Source of the DNA: Earliella scabrosa
Taxonomy: Eukaryota > Basidiomycota > Agaricomycetes > Polyporales > Polyporaceae
Length of the DNA stretch: 64,000 bases
NCBI GenBank assembly: GCA_022605405.1
Contig: JABYQQ010000017.1
Span: 310,001-374,000, forward strand
Reading direction: 5' to 3'
Positions 34,304 to 46,919 of this stretch are shown here, piece by piece. The notes below the pieces were generated by a model. It had not been told where the DNA came from. It made no database searches and was given only the letters and a program-made list of their open reading frames with translations. A program made the position numbers and the translations under genes. Every line of letters starts with the position of its first letter. The stretch's first letter is position 1.

Positions 34304-35071
34304 TACTTACGATTCCCTCCCGACGGAGACGCTTACAGAGAGGGGCGAAGGCCGCACACACCTCAAGCTTCAAGCTTTATCTTCTCTCCCGCCCAGCACG
34401 AAATAAGAAGCGGCCACCCGAAGGAGAGCAGTACTTACAGGCCGCCGTGGAAAGCGTACCCATGCCACTGGCGTCCATGTCAGCGCGATAAGATAGAGTG
34501 CAAGGAGCATCACGAACTCACAGCAGAACTCGCACGGAGGGCACGCAGATGACCTGCGCTCGAGGACATGTGGTGCTCTATTGCACAGTGGGGAAGCTGA
34601 AATGCCGGCATGGCCTGGGAGCCTGGATGCAGGAAGGGGAATGGCAGGGTTAGGAGGGAATTCCAAGAGGCACGACAGACTTCGTGTGGAGAGGGGTCGC
34701 GGTCTTGTGCGCCGCCCATGTCGTGGAGTGAGATCGTATTCATTGTGAAGACAATACAGCCAAGCTAGAGATGGAGAGAGAGATGGAGGAGTCGTAACAG
34801 GTCGTAACAGTGACAGAGTGCGCGAGGTATCGGTATCATGATCGACGAGAGACAGGAGGAGAGACGGAAGCGTGAGTGAATAAGTCAGCGTGCAAATGTA
34901 ACAGGTAGCAGCGTGTGGGACATTAATGTATGAGTGGACCGAAAATGTCACAACAGAGACCAGAGAGAAGAGACGAGGCGAGATATGTGTGGTAGATAGA
35001 TACGAGACAGATGGTATGGGCGGTATGTATGAATGAGCACATCAGAGAGTCCAAAACAGTCGAAGCCGGGG
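34304..35071. other. Intergenic: formamidase promoter and arrestin-like gene 3' end
   Basis: About 770 nt. A minus-strand open frame at 34370-34951 has no protein character that I recognise. The formamidase promoter should lie near 34304-34500. Confidence 0.5.
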
Positions 35072-38000
35072 TCACGAAGAGTTCACTTGTCCTTGGTATC
35101 TCTTGATCAGCTCTCTCAAACGAGCCTGGCCGAACGCGTACTCGCCCTTCGCAGGCGGAGAGCCGGGCGACTTCGTCCCAGCAGCAGGCGTACCGCTCGT
35201 CGAGTTCGAGGTGTCCGTACGAGTCTCCGCCTCCGAGATCGTCGGAGGCAACTTGACGTTCAACTTATTGCGATCGACACGCATGGGAGACGGTCGAGCG
35301 AGAGACGCTGTCGAGGAAAGCATCGGGGTGGCAGTAGACGAGGACACGACGGCAGGGACCGACGGTGACTTGATCATTCGTGCACGCCTTGCGGTCAAGT
35401 CTGCGACCGACTGCACCATAGGATCGGACGCCGCAGACGTCACGGCTGGAGACGAGGTGGCAGTCTTCGGCGTCGGTCTCATAGCCTTCGGACGACCATC
35501 AAATGAGGCAGGAGAGGTGCTGAGAGTGGGTGACTTCAGCGCGTCTGGCTTGGGCTTGGGCACAGGAGGGGTCGCCTTCGTGGTCGGAGAAGATGCATCC
35601 AACCCCGTCTTCGCTTTCCACTGCTCTGCGAGCCTTGCAGGCTTGGGCTGAGGCTTCACTGGAACGGGCTTCGCAATGGGCGCCTTGTCCCCAGGCTGAG
35701 TCTGACCAGCGGAAGCCCATATGGCGGCAACCGAGGTGACGATACCGCCCTTGCCACCGCGCGCCGAGCGCACGTCGTACTTTACCTCGGAGTCCAAAGG
35801 CCTTGGCGGGTACACCCCGAGCTTCGGGGAGGCCTTCGGAAGCAGATACGCGTCAAACGGCGTGGACTTCTTCCCGAACTTGACCACATTCGCTTTCGCC
35901 GCCTGGTTAGCCCGCACAGTGCCAATGGGCAAGAAACCAGAGGAGCGTGGGTTGGGCGCAGCTTGCGTCTCCTGAGGCTCCTCCTTCGATTTCGGAGACG
36001 ACCCAGGGACGTTCTTCAGCACCACCTCTTCGCTCTTCTTCTCCCTGAGCGGCGAGGCCGGAGGCTCAGGCGTCACCGCAGCGCTGCGCGCGGGGCTAAT
36101 CGCCGGACTCCTCGCAGGCGACCTCGAGACCCGTACAGGCGACTTCGAGACACGCGTAGGCGACCTACCGCGCCTCGGCGACGGCGTCACAGGTGGAGGA
36201 GTCTCCGGTGGGGGCGTCGCAGACTGGGGTGGCTCCTCGGGATCGATGCTGCCCAACCACGCCGCGATGCGTCCCTGCGCAGCCTTCCTGAGCTTCTGCA
36301 GCTCCTTGTCCTTACCCGCCCCACCGTCCGCATCCGCCGTGTGCTTGCTGCTCCCCTTGTCCTTGTCGCCCTTCTCCGCCCTCTCTGTCCTCCGCCGTGC
36401 GCCGCCCGACCCACCCGCCCTCTTCGTGTCCCGGCTCTCGCGCCCGCGCGTCGTCGTCCCCTTGCTATCCCGCGCACGCGCCGTCGACGTCGCGCCCAAC
36501 TCGAGCTCCGCATCATGCTCGTGCTCGTGCTCGTGCTCGTGCTCGCGGTCGCTCCCGCCCCCACGACTGACGTTCCCGCGCTTGAGCGTCTTCTCGTCCG
36601 CGTCGATATCGAGCGTGGGCAGCGTCAGGCTCGAGATCGCCGAGTCCACCGGCGGCTCGACGTCGTTCGCGCGCGGGATCGTGATGGGATTGGGCAGCAC
36701 CGTGCGCACGTCTGGCACGCGGGCGCGCTCCGGCTTGCGCGTCCCGACCTCGGCGAGGAGCCGCGCCTCGAGCGCGTCCAGCCCCGAGCCGTTGGGGCCG
36801 CCGCGGAGGTTGCGTGGGACCTTGAGCGAGGTGACGGCCGCGGCGAGCGTGGGCGTGGGCGGGGTCTCGTCCACGCCGGCCTCGAACAGGTCGGGAGGGA
36901 AGAGCGCGTCCGCGCGGCTGCGTGCGGCGGGGACGTGTTCCTTCGCGCTCGGCACGGGGGGCTTGGGGAGCGTCTTGTCTCTGCTGTCTGAGCCCGCGCT
37001 GCGCTCGCTCAAAGCTGGGGCGACCACAGGCGGAGGAGGGAGTGATGCTGCAACATTCTTGTGGGCCTCTTCTTGAGCTGCGAGACGCTCCAAGGCTGCC
37101 ACTTGCGTTGCTTGCTCAAATGGATCCTTCGAGAATGACACCTTCGGTGAGAGCATCGGGCGCGGAGACACAACATCTCCTCCTGTCGGCAACGGGGAGA
37201 GCGTCAAGTTCTTGCGAGTGTGCATCTCCGGCGAAGTGGGTGGACTCGACGTCGCGTTCTGCGCCGCTATGAGGGTCTCCGGCACAGCCGCCAGCGCGAT
37301 GGTTCCAGTCGGGTGGACATGCGCCGCGGGCGGAGCGTCGGCCAAGTGATAACGATGCGCAGGCGGGGACGCAGAACGGTGGCGTGAGGACATGCGGAGG
37401 TGGTGCGCAATGCGTGAGGCGCGCTCGCCCTTGCCTTCTTCGCGCTGGCCATCGTTGTGTCCCGTCGGCATTGGGATGAGTGGGGGAGGAGGCACCACAG
37501 TAGGCATACCGGCAGGTAAGCCGTGCAGGGGTTGGGAAGGCGTGGGCTCCGCACTGGATGGACGAGGAGGAGGAACGAAAGGAGCCACCAGGGAGGTGTA
37601 CTGTGATGCTGGGTGGGCATAGTGCGAACCGGGATAGATGCTAGGTGGCATCGGAGACATGGACGGTGGCGGTAGCCAAACGTGACCATGGTCCACATAA
37701 GGTGCTATAGGTGGTGACATGGGTGGGACGGGGTATGCGTATGGACTCATGGGCCGGTCGAGGTATGGTGCTGGGGATGTGGGCGGCTGGTACATCATGC
37801 CAGATGTGGGGTCGTAGAGAGGAGCGCTCATGGGAGCCGGTGGTATGGCATACATCTCTGGCGGTGGATAGTCTGGGACTACCGAAGGGTGCAGGACTGT
37901 GACCGGTAGATCGAGTCGTATGTCCTTGCTGCTCAAGAGCGGGTCAGATACACATACAACGGACCACCAACGGTTCTTACCTGCCAATACCCATTGCGAG

Positions 38001-39422
38001 CTTGATACCAAGTATGCAACGAACTTCGAACAAGCTTTCCGTTGAGCGGTTGCCTTCACCTTGTCGTCGGCCACCCTTGACGCCTCGTGCATGCTTCGGG
38101 ATGTCAACGACCAGGTTCGCTACACCTTCCACTCCAGGCTGGATGATGTACTCGGGACCTCGGAACGACACAGAGGTGAGTGTATCTGACAGCTGTAGCG
38201 GTTTCTGGGTGGACTGATTAGGCAGGAGCAGCTCGCGCGCAAGAGTTACCGAGAGAGCGGTGTTCTGCGAGAAATGAGCGCAGATCGGTGCAGTTGGTTG
38301 AGGGTGCATACCTTCTTATTCGAGTGGTTCTTGACTTGCAACTCGATGCACGCGGGCTGGCCTGCGACCAAGAAGCCGCCGATGACCTTGCCTTGCATCC
38401 ATATCTTGCCACTCTCGCCGACGATCACCCCTTCGGGGTCTACCCGGTTGAAGTCGACCTCGAACCGTTCGACCACGTCTATTGGCTTCTTGTCCGTCAC
38501 CAACTTCTTCTCGCCTTTCCAGAATACTCCGACGCTCGCTCTAACTTCGTACCGTAGCCGTGCGAGTCCGGAGCCAAACTCTATGGACGACGGCGATGAT
38601 TCCGGTAGAGGAAATTGGAAAGGGAAGACTGTGATGCCACGTCGAGCGTGATAGTACGTCGACGGTAGTGGAGGGTCGCCAGGGGCAGGGTAGGGATGAA
38701 CGGAGTTGGATGGAGGAAGGCCGGGACCCTGGAACAGACGTTTTGACTGCAAGAACGTCGATGTTGCAGAGTGATCCCTGGAGGTCAACTCTGTACATCA
38801 TGTTAGCACATAGTCAACTAGAGGTAGAACAAATGGCAAGGGCGTCGAGTAACAAGGTAACCACAATTCATGCACTTGACAGGAACTTTCCATCATCTCT
38901 CGCAGAGCGACGAGGTGTGAGTACTTCCAGAGGTTACTACGCGGGCATACGTGACGCCAGGTTGAGTATGGAGATGGCCTCCACACCGAGTTACTCTCAT
39001 GTCCACCGTACCGCCCGTCAAGCTCGTCGTGCGAAGTGCCATGGGTAGGCTCCGGACTTGGCGCCTTACATCATTGTGGTTCATGCATGAAGGCTACACA
39101 CCGCACCGAGGGTCCGCCTCGACGACGCTGTGATCTAGCAATGTGCAGCCTCACACGAAGCTCGACACGCCTGAGCACCGCCGAACGAGGGAGGGATGGT
39201 ATGGGACCGAGGACACTCACCTTCAATCGCGTATAGTTCGACCATGATCACACTGATCCCCAGGCCCTTCTCCGCCTTGCATTCGAGCTCCATCTTCCCC
39301 GCGACCATCCCACCGGCAGCAAACTGGGTGTCCGCAAATTTGAGGGTCACTCGAACCTTGGAATGGTATGGCGAAGCATTCATGGGCTCCGGCCTCGTCT
39401 GTGATGCCATTGCAGTGGCCAT
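35072..39422 (-). CDS. Alpha-arrestin-like protein with long disordered tail
   Basis: Three main coding parts are joined by introns. Exon 1 (ATG at 39420-39422) encodes MATAMASQTRPEP and VRVTLKFADTQFAAGGMVAG, the first arrestin-type strand block. After an unusually long intron (about 430 nt) come ARRGITVFPFQFPLPESS, LRYEVRASVGVFWKG and GFLVAGQPACIELQVKNHSN. A short exon has SVSFRGPEYIIQPGVEGVAN and FEVRCILGIKLAMGIG. The last exon begins SKDIRLDLPVTVLHPSVVPD, which ends the arrestin C domain, then runs about 950 residues of Pro/Ser/Thr/Lys-rich low complexity. The very end (FGQARLRELIKRYQGQVN) looks helical. Alpha-arrestins recruit ubiquitin ligase to membrane transporters. I see no clear PPxY motif, so partner binding is open. 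Confidence 0.82.
36517..36545. repeat. GCTCGT microsatellite in the arrestin-like gene
   Basis: About five tandem copies of the hexamer encode an alternating Glu-His run (EHEHEHEHEH) within the disordered tail on the minus strand. The unit is a multiple of three, so length changes keep the frame. Confidence 0.8.
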
Positions 39423-40007
39423 GGTGGGGTATGTGCAGGGTCGTGTATGTTATGTCCGATCCATAGGCAGATCGTAGTTGTGGTGTGTGGAAAACGAGCA
39501 AGAATACAGACGACAGCAGCGAGCAGAGAGATTATGATACAAGCAGAACGACGAGCGCGATGTCCTGGGCGTCGGCGAGAATGTGAGGTGCAGAAGCGTG
39601 ACGCCGGCATGCGTGATGCGCGTGACACCATGTCACTGGGAAGGGTGACGGAGTGTGACCCGGTCGCGCACTGCCGGGCGCGTCGCGCGATCGCGCTCGG
39701 GGACCGCGTCTCACGCTCTGCCTTCTCCCTCTTCCTCTCCCCGAGCTGCCTTCGAGCGGTCACTGTTTGCTAGTCCGCGAACTGGAGATTTCCTTGCCCG
39801 CGACAACTCGACTGAGAGACGTACTGACACAGGCGAAGATCCCTGCTGTTTTTGACGCCCTTGGTATGTCCGTACCGCTTGGGAATGGGTCTTAGTCTCA
39901 CTTTACAACATTTCTACCGGATAATCTTGCACCTCAAGATTTACTAGCACTTCTTCTACACAAACATATCCTGCCGGCTGAGTCGAATCGCAGGAACACC
40001 CACCAAG
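39423..40007. other. Divergent intergenic region
   Basis: About 585 nt between the arrestin-like gene and the hypothetical gene starting at 40008, which are transcribed away from each other. It should hold both promoters. No ORF or RNA gene is supported. Confidence 0.5.
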
Positions 40008-40774
40008 ATGCCTGCAAAGTACTCGCACGTCAAGAAACGCCCTCCTCCCAAGAAACCATCCTCGAACAGCTCCAGCGCGACCCATACGCACAACCACACT
40101 GACCACAAGAACCCCAGCCCGCACTTGGACAGGAGCATCTCACAAGCACCTACAGCCGTCGCCAAAATCGAGCGCACCATAGCGCGAATAATCCTCCTCC
40201 GCTTCGAGCAAGACATCGTGCGGCTCTTCTCCACACACCTCTACTGTGTCGCGCTACTCCATCTCCCGACCTTCGTGCTCCGTTGCGTTACAGTCGGAGG
40301 ACCGAGTTGGGTCGCCGCGAATGCGGACTGCGACGAGATCAAGGACTTCTTGCGCAGTGTCATCGCCATGGACCTCCGTCAGGCGGGAGAGCGCGTCGCG
40401 ACCAAGAGCGTGCTCTGGACATATACTGCGCTCCGGCACTTCGTGAGTACTGGTATCGTCAGGTCGTGATCAACGCAAAGTCTTTCCTCCCTTCAAGCCC
40501 GAGGGCTGTGGGACCTGCGACTCCTCTCCGGGGTATGTCTCAGGCTCGGCCTCCGACATGTCACGGAGAAGGTTCGTCTCCTTACTTCCATTGTTCCTGC
40601 GAGCGCATGGTGCTGTTCGGTCCTAGTAGACGCGTCTTGAGCGGCCGGACGAAGCGCTCGGCGTCGACTAGCCCAGTTCTTTCGGAGAAGAGCAGCAGTA
40701 CCGTTACGACCACTGCAACATGTGGATTCGAATATGCTGCGAGGCGGATGATATGCGGCCATCGCACTGCATGA
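40008..40774 (+). CDS. Hypothetical protein, structure unresolved
   Basis: The ATG at 40008 opens a basic, low-complexity N terminus (MPAKYSHVKKRPPPKKPSS with a His/Thr stretch), then a helical, charged segment (IERTIARIILLRFEQDIVRL and CDEIKDFLRSVIAMDLRQ). A good donor (TTC|GTGAGT at 40442) suggests splicing to an exon containing PEGCGTCDSSPG, which has a CxxC pair, and perhaps a third exon up to 40774. The composition of the first exon looks like real protein. The downstream exons are uncertain, and the gene could instead be the 5' part of the TPR gene that follows. I recognise no family. Confidence 0.45.
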
Positions 40775-41107
40775 ATAATGCTTCCAACAAACAGGACTTG
40801 TCGAAACTGTGATCCGCCCTCCGGTCCATACGGCCTACAGTCTGGACTGAGAGGGTGTTCGAGGGTGTAACATATCTGTCGGTGTGCGGATTGCCGAGCA
40901 CTCCCGACTATGAGCTGACCTCCCTCGCGCGTATCGCACGAGGGCCATTTGCGCCCAGATGGTACCTCGGCAGGTCCATATCTCTCGAGAGGCGCATGTT
41001 GTCATCCTGCCGGTCCCAACCGTCATTATTGCGCTGTTTCGTCCGGGTTCTGCCCACGCTCCATCCGCTGGCGAATCGCGGTACCCCAGATACTAACGAT
41101 CGCACTC

Positions 41108-42740
41108 AGGCCAAGTCAAACGGCGTCGCGATCTGCCAGCGGAGCGGCGTGCACTCCGTGCGCCTGCTCCCGCACTACGACGCGCTCAAAGCGCACCTCG
41201 ACACGCTCGAGGCGCAGCACCCGCCCGCGTTCGCGAAGCCCCCGCACCTCGGCCCGATGCGCGACGGCATCCGCGCGCTCATGGAGGCGTGCGAGACCAA
41301 GTACGGCAAGGGCGCGGACTGGCGCGAGCGCGTGCGCGAGGGGTACGACCGCCTGTGCGCGACGCTCTGGCGCGTCGCGCGCGAATTTGACGTCCGGGGG
41401 TACGGCTTGGTCCTCCGCGAGAAGCTGACGGCCAAGTGGTGCGACTGCGGGTGCTCGACGGACCATCTGGGCGAGGTGTGCGAGAATACGGTGCGCATGG
41501 AGGAGGAGGAAAGGGGCGTGCGGTCCGGGAAGGAGCGCGAGTGGGACGGACGTGGTGGGTGTCCTTCTGTGTCTGGAATTCATGCATGTAGCGGCGCGCT
41601 GCTGACGCCGAGTGTGCAGGGTCGGGCATATGCGGATGGGAGACGGAAGAGGAGGAAGACCTGTGGGACGTGGACATTGACTTCCCAACGAACGGGGACA
41701 AGAAGGCGGCGGGCACGCCCGACGACGGCGACATGACGGTCGGGGAGCTCATGGAGTGGCGGTATCTGCGCGCGGAGCGCGAGAAAGAGCAGGTCAATCA
41801 TGCTTGTGTGCACTCGCGTCGTCCCCCGTTCGCGCGCTCACTGGCATGCGCATGCTTCGTGCAGGGCAACACGGCGTTCAAGAAGGGCGACTTTGCGGAG
41901 GCGATCGCGCGGTACAAGGCCGCGTACGAGATCGAGCCCGAGATGCCGCACTACCAGCTCAACCTAGCGGCGGCGTACTTGAAGGTGCAGAAGTGCGTAG
42001 TTGGCCTTCCTCATGGCGCTGGCGCTCAGCGTATGTGAATGTGTTGTGTTGACGTCGGGCCAGTTATGTCGAGGCGGAGAAGGCGTGTAACCTTGCGTTG
42101 GGCCAGCACAAGAGCGTGAAAGGCTACTGGCGAAGAGCGCAGGCACGGAAAGCACAAGGTCGAATAGAGGAAGCTCTGCGAGGTGAGCATGCGGCGTAAC
42201 ACGGAGCTTGTTTGGTCCTCACTCACTCACCCGACGCTGACTCGCATAATAATGTTAGACTTTCGTGCCGTGCTGCGTCTGCAACCCTCCAACGCGGAAG
42301 CCGTGGCCGAGATCACCGCGCTCTGCCCACCTGCGCCACCCGAAGCTGCAGTCGACGCCGCCGCCGCTTCGTCATCATCGTCGTCGTCGTCCGCGCAACC
42401 CTCCTCATCCTCCTCCGCCACGGTCCAGACGCAGCCCCAGAGCAGTTGGATTCCCGCCCCGAGGGTGCCCAAGCCGCTCCCGTTTCCACGCAGCGCCGCT
42501 GACGACCGCAAGCTCAAGATATCCTCGATCCCGATCACGGTCGAGATCCCTGTTGACTTCCCGTCCTTCGCGACGGCAGAGTCGACGGCCGGCGGGGGCA
42601 CTACGGGGTCGAGCAAGAGTAAGCCTGGGACCCAGGGCAAGAGCAAGAAGAGCGCGGCGGGATCTGGTTGTGGCCGCACCGTCACCCAGACGTTCGCATA
42701 TCCGTGTTGGGAGCGGTATATGGTCAGACGGGTAGACTAG
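41108..42740 (+). CDS. TPR-repeat protein, start unresolved
   Basis: From an acceptor near 41107 the frame encodes AKSNGVAICQRSGVHSVRLL, a helical charged region (HYDALKAHLDTLEAQHPPAF, ADWRERVREGYDRLCATLWR) and a small Cys cluster (KWCDCGCSTDHLGEVCE). After an intron come EEEDLWDVDIDFPTNGDK and MTVGELMEWRYLRAEREKEQ, then the TPR block spread over three exons: GNTAFKKGDFAEAIARYKAA, YQLNLAAAYLKVQK, YVEAEKACNLALGQHKSVKG, YWRRAQARKAQGRIEEALR and FRAVLRLQPSNAEAVAEI. The tail is Ser-rich with a Pro/basic end and stops at 42738-42740. TPRs of this kind (about three units) bind chaperone or other peptide tails. The true start lies upstream of 41108, possibly near 40855 or in the preceding gene. Confidence 0.7.
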
Positions 42741-44245
42741 GACGCTGCAGCTGCAAGGTATGGTATAGGCGTTGTGCGTCAACGTCTGATTCGCTAATTC
42801 TCCACTGCCCTTGCTCCAACCGTGTTTGCTCGCAGCTGGCCCTCGTCTTCGGATGACAGCCGCCTACGGCACCTGTCCTCTCTATGGTTTTCATCCCCTC
42901 TTCTCCTGCTCCATCTCACTGGTCTTTCTGAAGTCCCGCCATATGCATGGGCATCTATATTCATCAGCTCTCCGTACCGTAGTCGACCAGCAATAGTCAT
43001 GTAACAACATTCCTCCAGCTGTTGTGCCTGCTTGGCACTGGCATTCGACCCACATTCCATCCGGCGTCCGACCAGCCTCGTTGCAAGTCGATGGAAGCCA
43101 TGAGGTAAAAGCTAGCTGGTATACGGAAGGCACATTTAGAGTCGTGCGATCAACGCATCGCATTCGACAACTCTGTTTAGGGCTAAGTATACACCCCGAC
43201 TGCAGACCTCATGATACACGTAACACAAGACGATGCCTCCATACCCAATCGTGGAGATCGCACTCACGAGTCACAATTGAGCGTAATCTTGCACTGCAGG
43301 CCAGGGTTGGCTCGCTAGCCCCGGTTCCGTCTTTCTTGCGTCTTTCCTACCCTGTCTTGCGAGGTGCCCTCGTTTTGCGCGTATAGGCAAGCGTAGGCGA
43401 GCGTGGGTGGGACTCATTGCCGGGCTTCATGAAACGACGGGCTCAATTGAAGACGATCATTCCATAAATTGTGCGCTTCAGAGTGTGCTTCGCTTCTTTC
43501 GCCAAACAAGCGTAAGAAGGAGTCGAAGGCCAATATCGAGTGGACACACAACACGGTGACGCAGCAGAAACGCAAATTCTTGGCCACGCACCGTCGTTGC
43601 GAGAACGTGGGAGACCTCGCGACTCGCAGCGGCAAGGCATGCGGCTCTGCGGCGTGCGGGCCAACATTGACCGCCGACTCAAGTGCCTTGACTCGCGGGC
43701 GCAGTGGGTGACAACAAGATCGCGTGGTAGGAGGTCTGGAGAGTCGAGACCGTCCTCACTTTCCTCTTATGGGCTCTCTCTCGCGACCCTCTGGGAGATA
43801 ACCCGTCTCCGCCGTTCTTGTTGTCCAGATCATCTCCCGATCTCCATATTTTGCGCCCCCATATTATTTCGCGCCCCGTGGCCCGCCGCGTTCAGGGTCA
43901 CGACCCGGCCGGCGCGCCCCAAATGGGCAAGTTTCAACGTTTCTAGAGTTCGCCCAGGTGCGAGGCGGCGCGACACACGGACGCGTCCCGCGCGAAATGA
44001 CAATTGGCTTGTGAGCGCGATGCGGAGACCTGAGGGGGATCCGGGCCCGCAGGCTGGTGATGTGCGTGCGCTTCTGTGGAATCGGGTCCGGCTAAGCGAC
44101 CGCCTCAGGTCAAGATCAGTTTGAGCTGACGCACGGGTCGCCTTCTAGCGGCGGGGTGCAGAGACGATATATCTCCGTCCTCGCGAGGCATGCCACCCAC
44201 GTTACCGCACCCCTCTTCCCCCTCTCCTCGCCGCCTGCCCCGACG
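42741..44245. other. Intergenic, about 1.5 kb
   Basis: A large gap between two plus-strand genes. Open frames such as 43540-44124 have no recognisable protein features. CT-rich sequence near 44190-44240 and the ATG context at 44246 mark the start of the monooxygenase. Nothing else is supported. Confidence 0.45.
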
Positions 44246-46324
44246 ATGACCGAGGTGCGCGGGCCCACTCCTTCTGTGTGCGCGATGCTCAACGTTTGTG
44301 TCCGTTTGATCAGTCCGCGCGACCACAGAAAGCAGCGCTGCCGATCAGCTTTGCGATTATTGGTGGAGGTGCGCTCGGATTTGTATTTAGCACGCCCTTA
44401 GTGCTCCATCAATCATGTTCGTGCCACTGACACCGACGCCCACACAGGAATCGCTGGACTTGCCTGTGCACTAGCACTCAGGCGAGTAGGACACCGAGTG
44501 GTCGTCCTCGAGAAGACGGACAAGAAGTCAGCGGTACGTGGCGCGGAGTAGTCTCGGTCATTGACTGGTAGCTGACAGGCACGCCCCTCGCAGCGTGGAG
44601 AAGGCGGAATCCGCTTACCACCCAATCTTACGAAGATCCTCTTCCACTGGGGCCTGCGGGACGCGCTCAGGAAGAAGGCGATTGTGTCACATACTATCGT
44701 GTTTACGAAATGTGGGTGCTCCCCGCTTGTCAGTTCTCGGGGAAAGCGTTTAAACGCGTCCTTCGATTTCTACAGACGAATCGGGCGACTATCTCGGCTC
44801 ACAGGTATGGGCAGAAGACGTTCTGAAGGAGACGCGAGGCGTTTTCATGCTGCTCACGGTGCGTGATCTGCACTCGTGCCAAGTATGACGCCGTGGACCG
44901 AGTTCGTCCCGTTCGCAGCATGCCGAGCTGCACGAAATTCTCTACGATGCCGCCAACAAGGCGGGTGTACACCTGCGGTACAAGTGCACCGTAACCAACG
45001 TCGACCCATCAACCCACAAAGTAACACTGTCCTCAGGAGAGGTCTTGTCCCCCGACGTAGTGGTTGGCGCGGACGGCGAGCATGGTTTGTGCCGTCGTAC
45101 ACTCACTGAGCAGCAAGACCACGGAACACCAACTGGTCTCGTCATGTACGAGTAAGTACCTGCTGGTGTTGCTCTCCGGGTACGCGGCAGCTGAGTCATG
45201 TCTCGCACCATAGCACCGTGGTTGCCTCCAAGTACATGCCCAAGCATCTCTCGTCGGTGAAGAAAGAGGTGCGCACCTTACATTCGATCGTGTGCCTAGC
45301 GTGCCCTGTGGCTAACCTGTCTTCCAAAGGGCGGTGTATTTGTGGCGTTCGGTGATGGCCGCGCTATCGTCGCATACCCCGTCGTAAGTCCTTACGTACT
45401 TCCCTGTCATCTTTCGCCAGAAGAAGGCTCACATCGCCCTGACAGCGTGGCTCGAAAGAATTTGCATTCCAGTTCTACGGCCCAGACGAGGTGGTGGAGG
45501 GCAAGTACGGTGACTCAGCGGCGGTAAAGGTGTCCGAGATCGCACAGGCGGTTGACCCACGGTGCGTCGGCTCTACCTACACCCGTCCCGCCACTCGCGC
45601 CGCACACCTCACATCGGACAATTAACCCGCAGACTGCACCCAGTCGTCAAGCACGCGCGCAAGGCTGTCCGCGTTGTCATCCGCGACCATAGCGACCTCG
45701 AGGACTGGGTCCACGATGACGGCCGCTTCCTCCTCATCGGGGAGGCGGCGCACCCTTTCCCAGTACGTCCGATCCCCGTCCTTCCGGGCTCCGGTGTAGC
45801 TGACGCTCACCCCCTCCTTCCCCCTCCCACAGCCAGGGACGATCCAAGCGACAGCGATGGCGGTCGAGGACGGCGCCGTGCTCGCGAAGCTTTTCTCCCA
45901 CCTCTCCGAACCACGGCAGATCGAGAGCTTCCTGTATGCCTTCCAAGATCTGCGGCAGGAGCGCGTGCGCGACGTGCGCGCGAGCGAGTTCGGGAACGCG
46001 TCGTTCATGGCCATGCCCGAGTGCGAGGCGTCGCAGCAGCGCGACGAGGGCATGCGCATGCTCGGCCGCGAGGGCGCGAACGTGCTCGAGGCCGGCGGCG
46101 AGATGAGCGGCCTCTGGGAGGAGATCCGCACGATCTTTGGGTATGATTGCGAGGACGAGGCTGACGACTGGTGGGTCCAGTGGGGCCTCCTTCGCGAGCG
46201 CGCGATTGGCCGCCAGGAAGAGGAGGAAGAGGAGGGCGGTGGGGGCGGCGGCGGGGCGCCCCAGGCGCCGATGTTTGATTTCTCCGCGTTCACCGTGCAG
46301 GTTAGTTCGACTGCTGGCCAGTGA
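44246..46324 (+). CDS. FAD-dependent monooxygenase (salicylate-hydroxylase-like)
   Basis: Class A flavoprotein hydroxylase that would use NAD(P)H and O2 on an aromatic or similar substrate. A three-codon first exon (MTE) splices to SARPQKAALPISFAIIGGG|IAGLACALALRR, the GxGxxG dinucleotide site ending VVVLEK. Later exons give RSGEGGIRLPPNLTKILFHW, LHEILYDAANKAGVHL, the DG motif VVVGADGEHGLCRR, FLLIGEAAHPFP and PGTIQATAMAVEDGAVLAKL. The second FAD motif has GEAAHP where most relatives have GDAAHP. The C-terminal part is acidic with Glu and Gly runs. Many short introns occur. No membrane segment is seen. Substrate cannot be assigned; no biosynthetic cluster partners are adjacent. Confidence 0.85.
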
Positions 46325-46919
46325 TCTTCGTTCGTTAGATGGGGAGAGTCGCAAATGTTGTTGGCTGCTCCCGGTTGGACTATCATCATTTCGTCGCTCC
46401 TTCGCTAGACTATACCCGTACACACGCATACCTTCACTCATCCACTCATTCACCCTCTCGGACTCTCTTCACGCTATCCGTATTCCCCGCGCGTCACACG
46501 TCGCTAATCTCACCACTATGTAGACGACGGAACGCACGCAGAGACGCATGTCCGTCGACGTGCGGTCTCCCCGACACCATTGATGGATCATCCTCGGAGG
46601 GCAACTTGAAGACGACCTGGACCATTTGGCGCAAGAGACTGCCGAAGGCGAAGTGCGACGGCCGAAGGGACCGCGGCATGCCACTCGATCGAACGACGGG
46701 ATCACGACGGGACCCTCTACGTCACCTCGCACGAAACCTCTGAGCCGTGTGCAGTTTGTCCGGACTCCGGGTTGCCATTGGAGACGCAAGTCCGGAGCAT
46801 AGACCGTAGTGGAACTAGAAGGTCGCACATACGCCACGACATTGCCCTTGCACGACCTAATGTACAACAAGTGTAGAATATACCACCATTGATCTTACAT
46901 ACCATCTCCGCTGCTCGAT
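46325..46919. other. Convergent intergenic region
   Basis: About 600 nt between the 3' ends of the monooxygenase and the phosphatase methylesterase gene. Open frames here are not convincing. Confidence 0.5.

Noticed and set aside
34370..34951. 193-codon minus-strand frame upstream of the arrestin-like gene end
   Set aside because: Composition is unlike protein from neighbouring genes, no domain, and it lies where a UTR and promoter are expected.
35963..36991. 342-codon Arg-rich plus-strand frame
   Set aside because: Antisense to the arrestin-like tail exon; Arg-rich, low-complexity shadow.
43540..44124. 194-codon plus-strand frame before the monooxygenase
   Set aside because: No domain or splice support; Arg-rich composition suggests chance.
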